From contig NC_066321.1 of assembly GCF_022539315.1 (NCBI RefSeq), positions 7,258,824-7,322,823 on the forward strand: a DNA stretch of 64,000 nucleotides, in the 5' to 3' direction. A program made the position numbers and the translations under genes. This stretch comes from Serinus canaria (Eukaryota > Chordata > Aves > Passeriformes > Fringillidae). Position 1 is the first letter of the stretch, and every line of letters starts with the position of its first letter. Below the pieces are notes generated by a model, which was not told the DNA's origin, did no database searches, and was given only the letters and a program-made list of their open reading frames with translations. Shown one piece after another: positions 63,245 through 64,000 of this stretch.

Positions 63245-64000
63245 GTGAGACGCGGCCGCTGACAGCTCGGGGCCGCCCGGGGCGGGGCCGGGCGGGTTCC
63301 GCCGCCGATGCTGCTGCAGATGGCGGCGGGGGGTCGCGCTGCCGGGCCGGGCAGCCGCGCCCGAGCCGCCGCGGGGCCGGTGCTGGGAGGGATGGAGCGG
63401 GCCGGGCTGGGCCGGGGGGAGCATCCAGCCGCCTTCCCTTCCCCGCCCTTCGCTCTCCGCCCGGCAGGAGCCGCGTCCCGGCACGGCCCCGCTCGCTGCT
63501 CTCGGGCCGGTCGGGGCCGTCCCCATCGGTCCCGGGCCGGGCTGCCGGACCTTGTGCGGCTGCCGGACCTTGTGCGGCTGCGGGGCCGGGGGAGGCGAGC
63601 GGGGACGCGGCTCCCGCGGCTGCCCAGAGCCCCTGGGATCCCCGGCGTGGGGGAGTCGTCGCTCTGCCCGGCGCCGTCTGGGGGGATCGTGTGTATTTAT
63701 TTTTTGTTTTAATGTCCGGATAATGTCATTTATTCTGTGTTACTTCTCTCTGTGGAAGAAAAAAACCCCTCCCCTTCCATCGAGCAGGCGCAGAGGAACT
63801 TCCTTAGTTTTGTCAAAGCCTCTTCCTGCTTTCGGGCTTTTATACCTTATAAGGCAGTTTTCAGTGTCAAACCTGAACCAAATCCGCTTTGGAAACGCTT
63901 CTTTTCGTTCAGCAGCTGCCAGGCGGTGGAGGGAACGCAGTGCCAGTGATCCCTAGCACCGGGAGCGGTGCGGGAGGAGGCCCCGGGGAGCCGGGCTGGC
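63245..64000 (+). other. ACTR3: ACTR3 intron 1, 5' part
   Basis: GC-rich until about 63,690, then falling toward genomic average. The open frames here are CpG-driven. No second ACTR3 exon was recognised before the window ends. Confidence 0.75.
63541..63576. repeat. Perfect 18-bp tandem duplication in ACTR3 intron 1
   Basis: GCTGCCGGACCTTGTGCG occurs twice in a row, with the start of a third copy. It lies in the CpG-rich start of intron 1. Confidence 0.95.

Larger units (their letters stand above)
62870..63700 (+). promoter_or_regulatory. ACTR3: ACTR3 CpG-island promoter and 5' UTR
   Basis: A GC- and CpG-rich block starts abruptly after CR1 sequence and covers the ACTR3 start codon and the first part of intron 1. 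No TATA box is seen. Motifs just upstream of the likely start site are an ACGTCA CRE-type half site (63024-63029), a GGGGCGGGGC Sp1 box (63031-63040) and GCCATCTTG, a YY1-type element (63047-63055). YY1 sites of this kind often overlap start sites of TATA-less genes, so transcription probably begins near 63,045-63,070. That placement is inference. Confidence 0.8.

Noticed and set aside
62935..63526. Long minus-strand frames over the ACTR3 start
   Set aside because: CpG-driven shadows opposite ACTR3 exon 1, with no conserved residues.

Overview
The window reads as nuclear DNA from a bird, probably a songbird. Interspersed repeats are sparse and are mostly short 5'-truncated CR1 retroposon tails. 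Two vertebrate genes are recognisable: SLC35F5, split by introns and lying on the minus strand, and the first coding exon of ACTR3 on the plus strand at the right edge. The species call is inference. There are no prokaryotic features, no CRISPR array and no complete transposon.

Layout. Positions 1-18,660 are AT-rich intergenic DNA with no supportable gene. They hold microsatellites, a 28-bp tandem duplication carrying two AP-1 sites, two strong inverted repeats (14,861-14,915 and 15,024-15,149), a MIR-like fragment and a decayed DBF4-type zinc-finger-like stretch (10.65-10.85 kb). At 18.67-19.56 kb a small orphan CpG-rich patch with good splice donors on both strands abuts a 97-bp tandem duplication and a solo-LTR-like block. 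Positions 20.0-28.65 kb are repeat-poor and AT-rich, and end at a good minus-strand poly(A) signal; I read them as a possible very long SLC35F5 3' UTR.

SLC35F5 occupies 28,655-42,313 as thirteen coding exons. All exons are in frame, all have GT/AG boundaries, and together they give 480 residues from the first ATG in the most upstream located exon. This is a multi-pass protein of the drug/metabolite transporter superfamily (solute carrier 35F). The N-terminal exon, about 45 residues in mammals, could not be found. A CpG island with Sp1 boxes at about 49.55-50.18 kb marks the likely promoter, with a G-rich degenerate hexamer repeat just upstream.

Positions 50.5-62.4 kb form the spacer between two head-to-head genes. 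It contains a MIR-like element, an ancient amniote LINE remnant, an unexplained coiled-coil-like reading frame (53.5-53.8 kb) and CR1 tails. A second CpG island (about 62.87-63.7 kb) carries GC-box, CRE-like and YY1 motifs and the first coding exon of ACTR3 (63,201-63,244), the Arp3 subunit of the Arp2/3 actin-nucleating complex. The rest of ACTR3 lies beyond the window. The two genes are neighbours and are not known to act in one pathway. I found no convincing previously undescribed system; the best leads are the paired hairpins, the orphan CpG patch and the two unexplained protein-like fragments.
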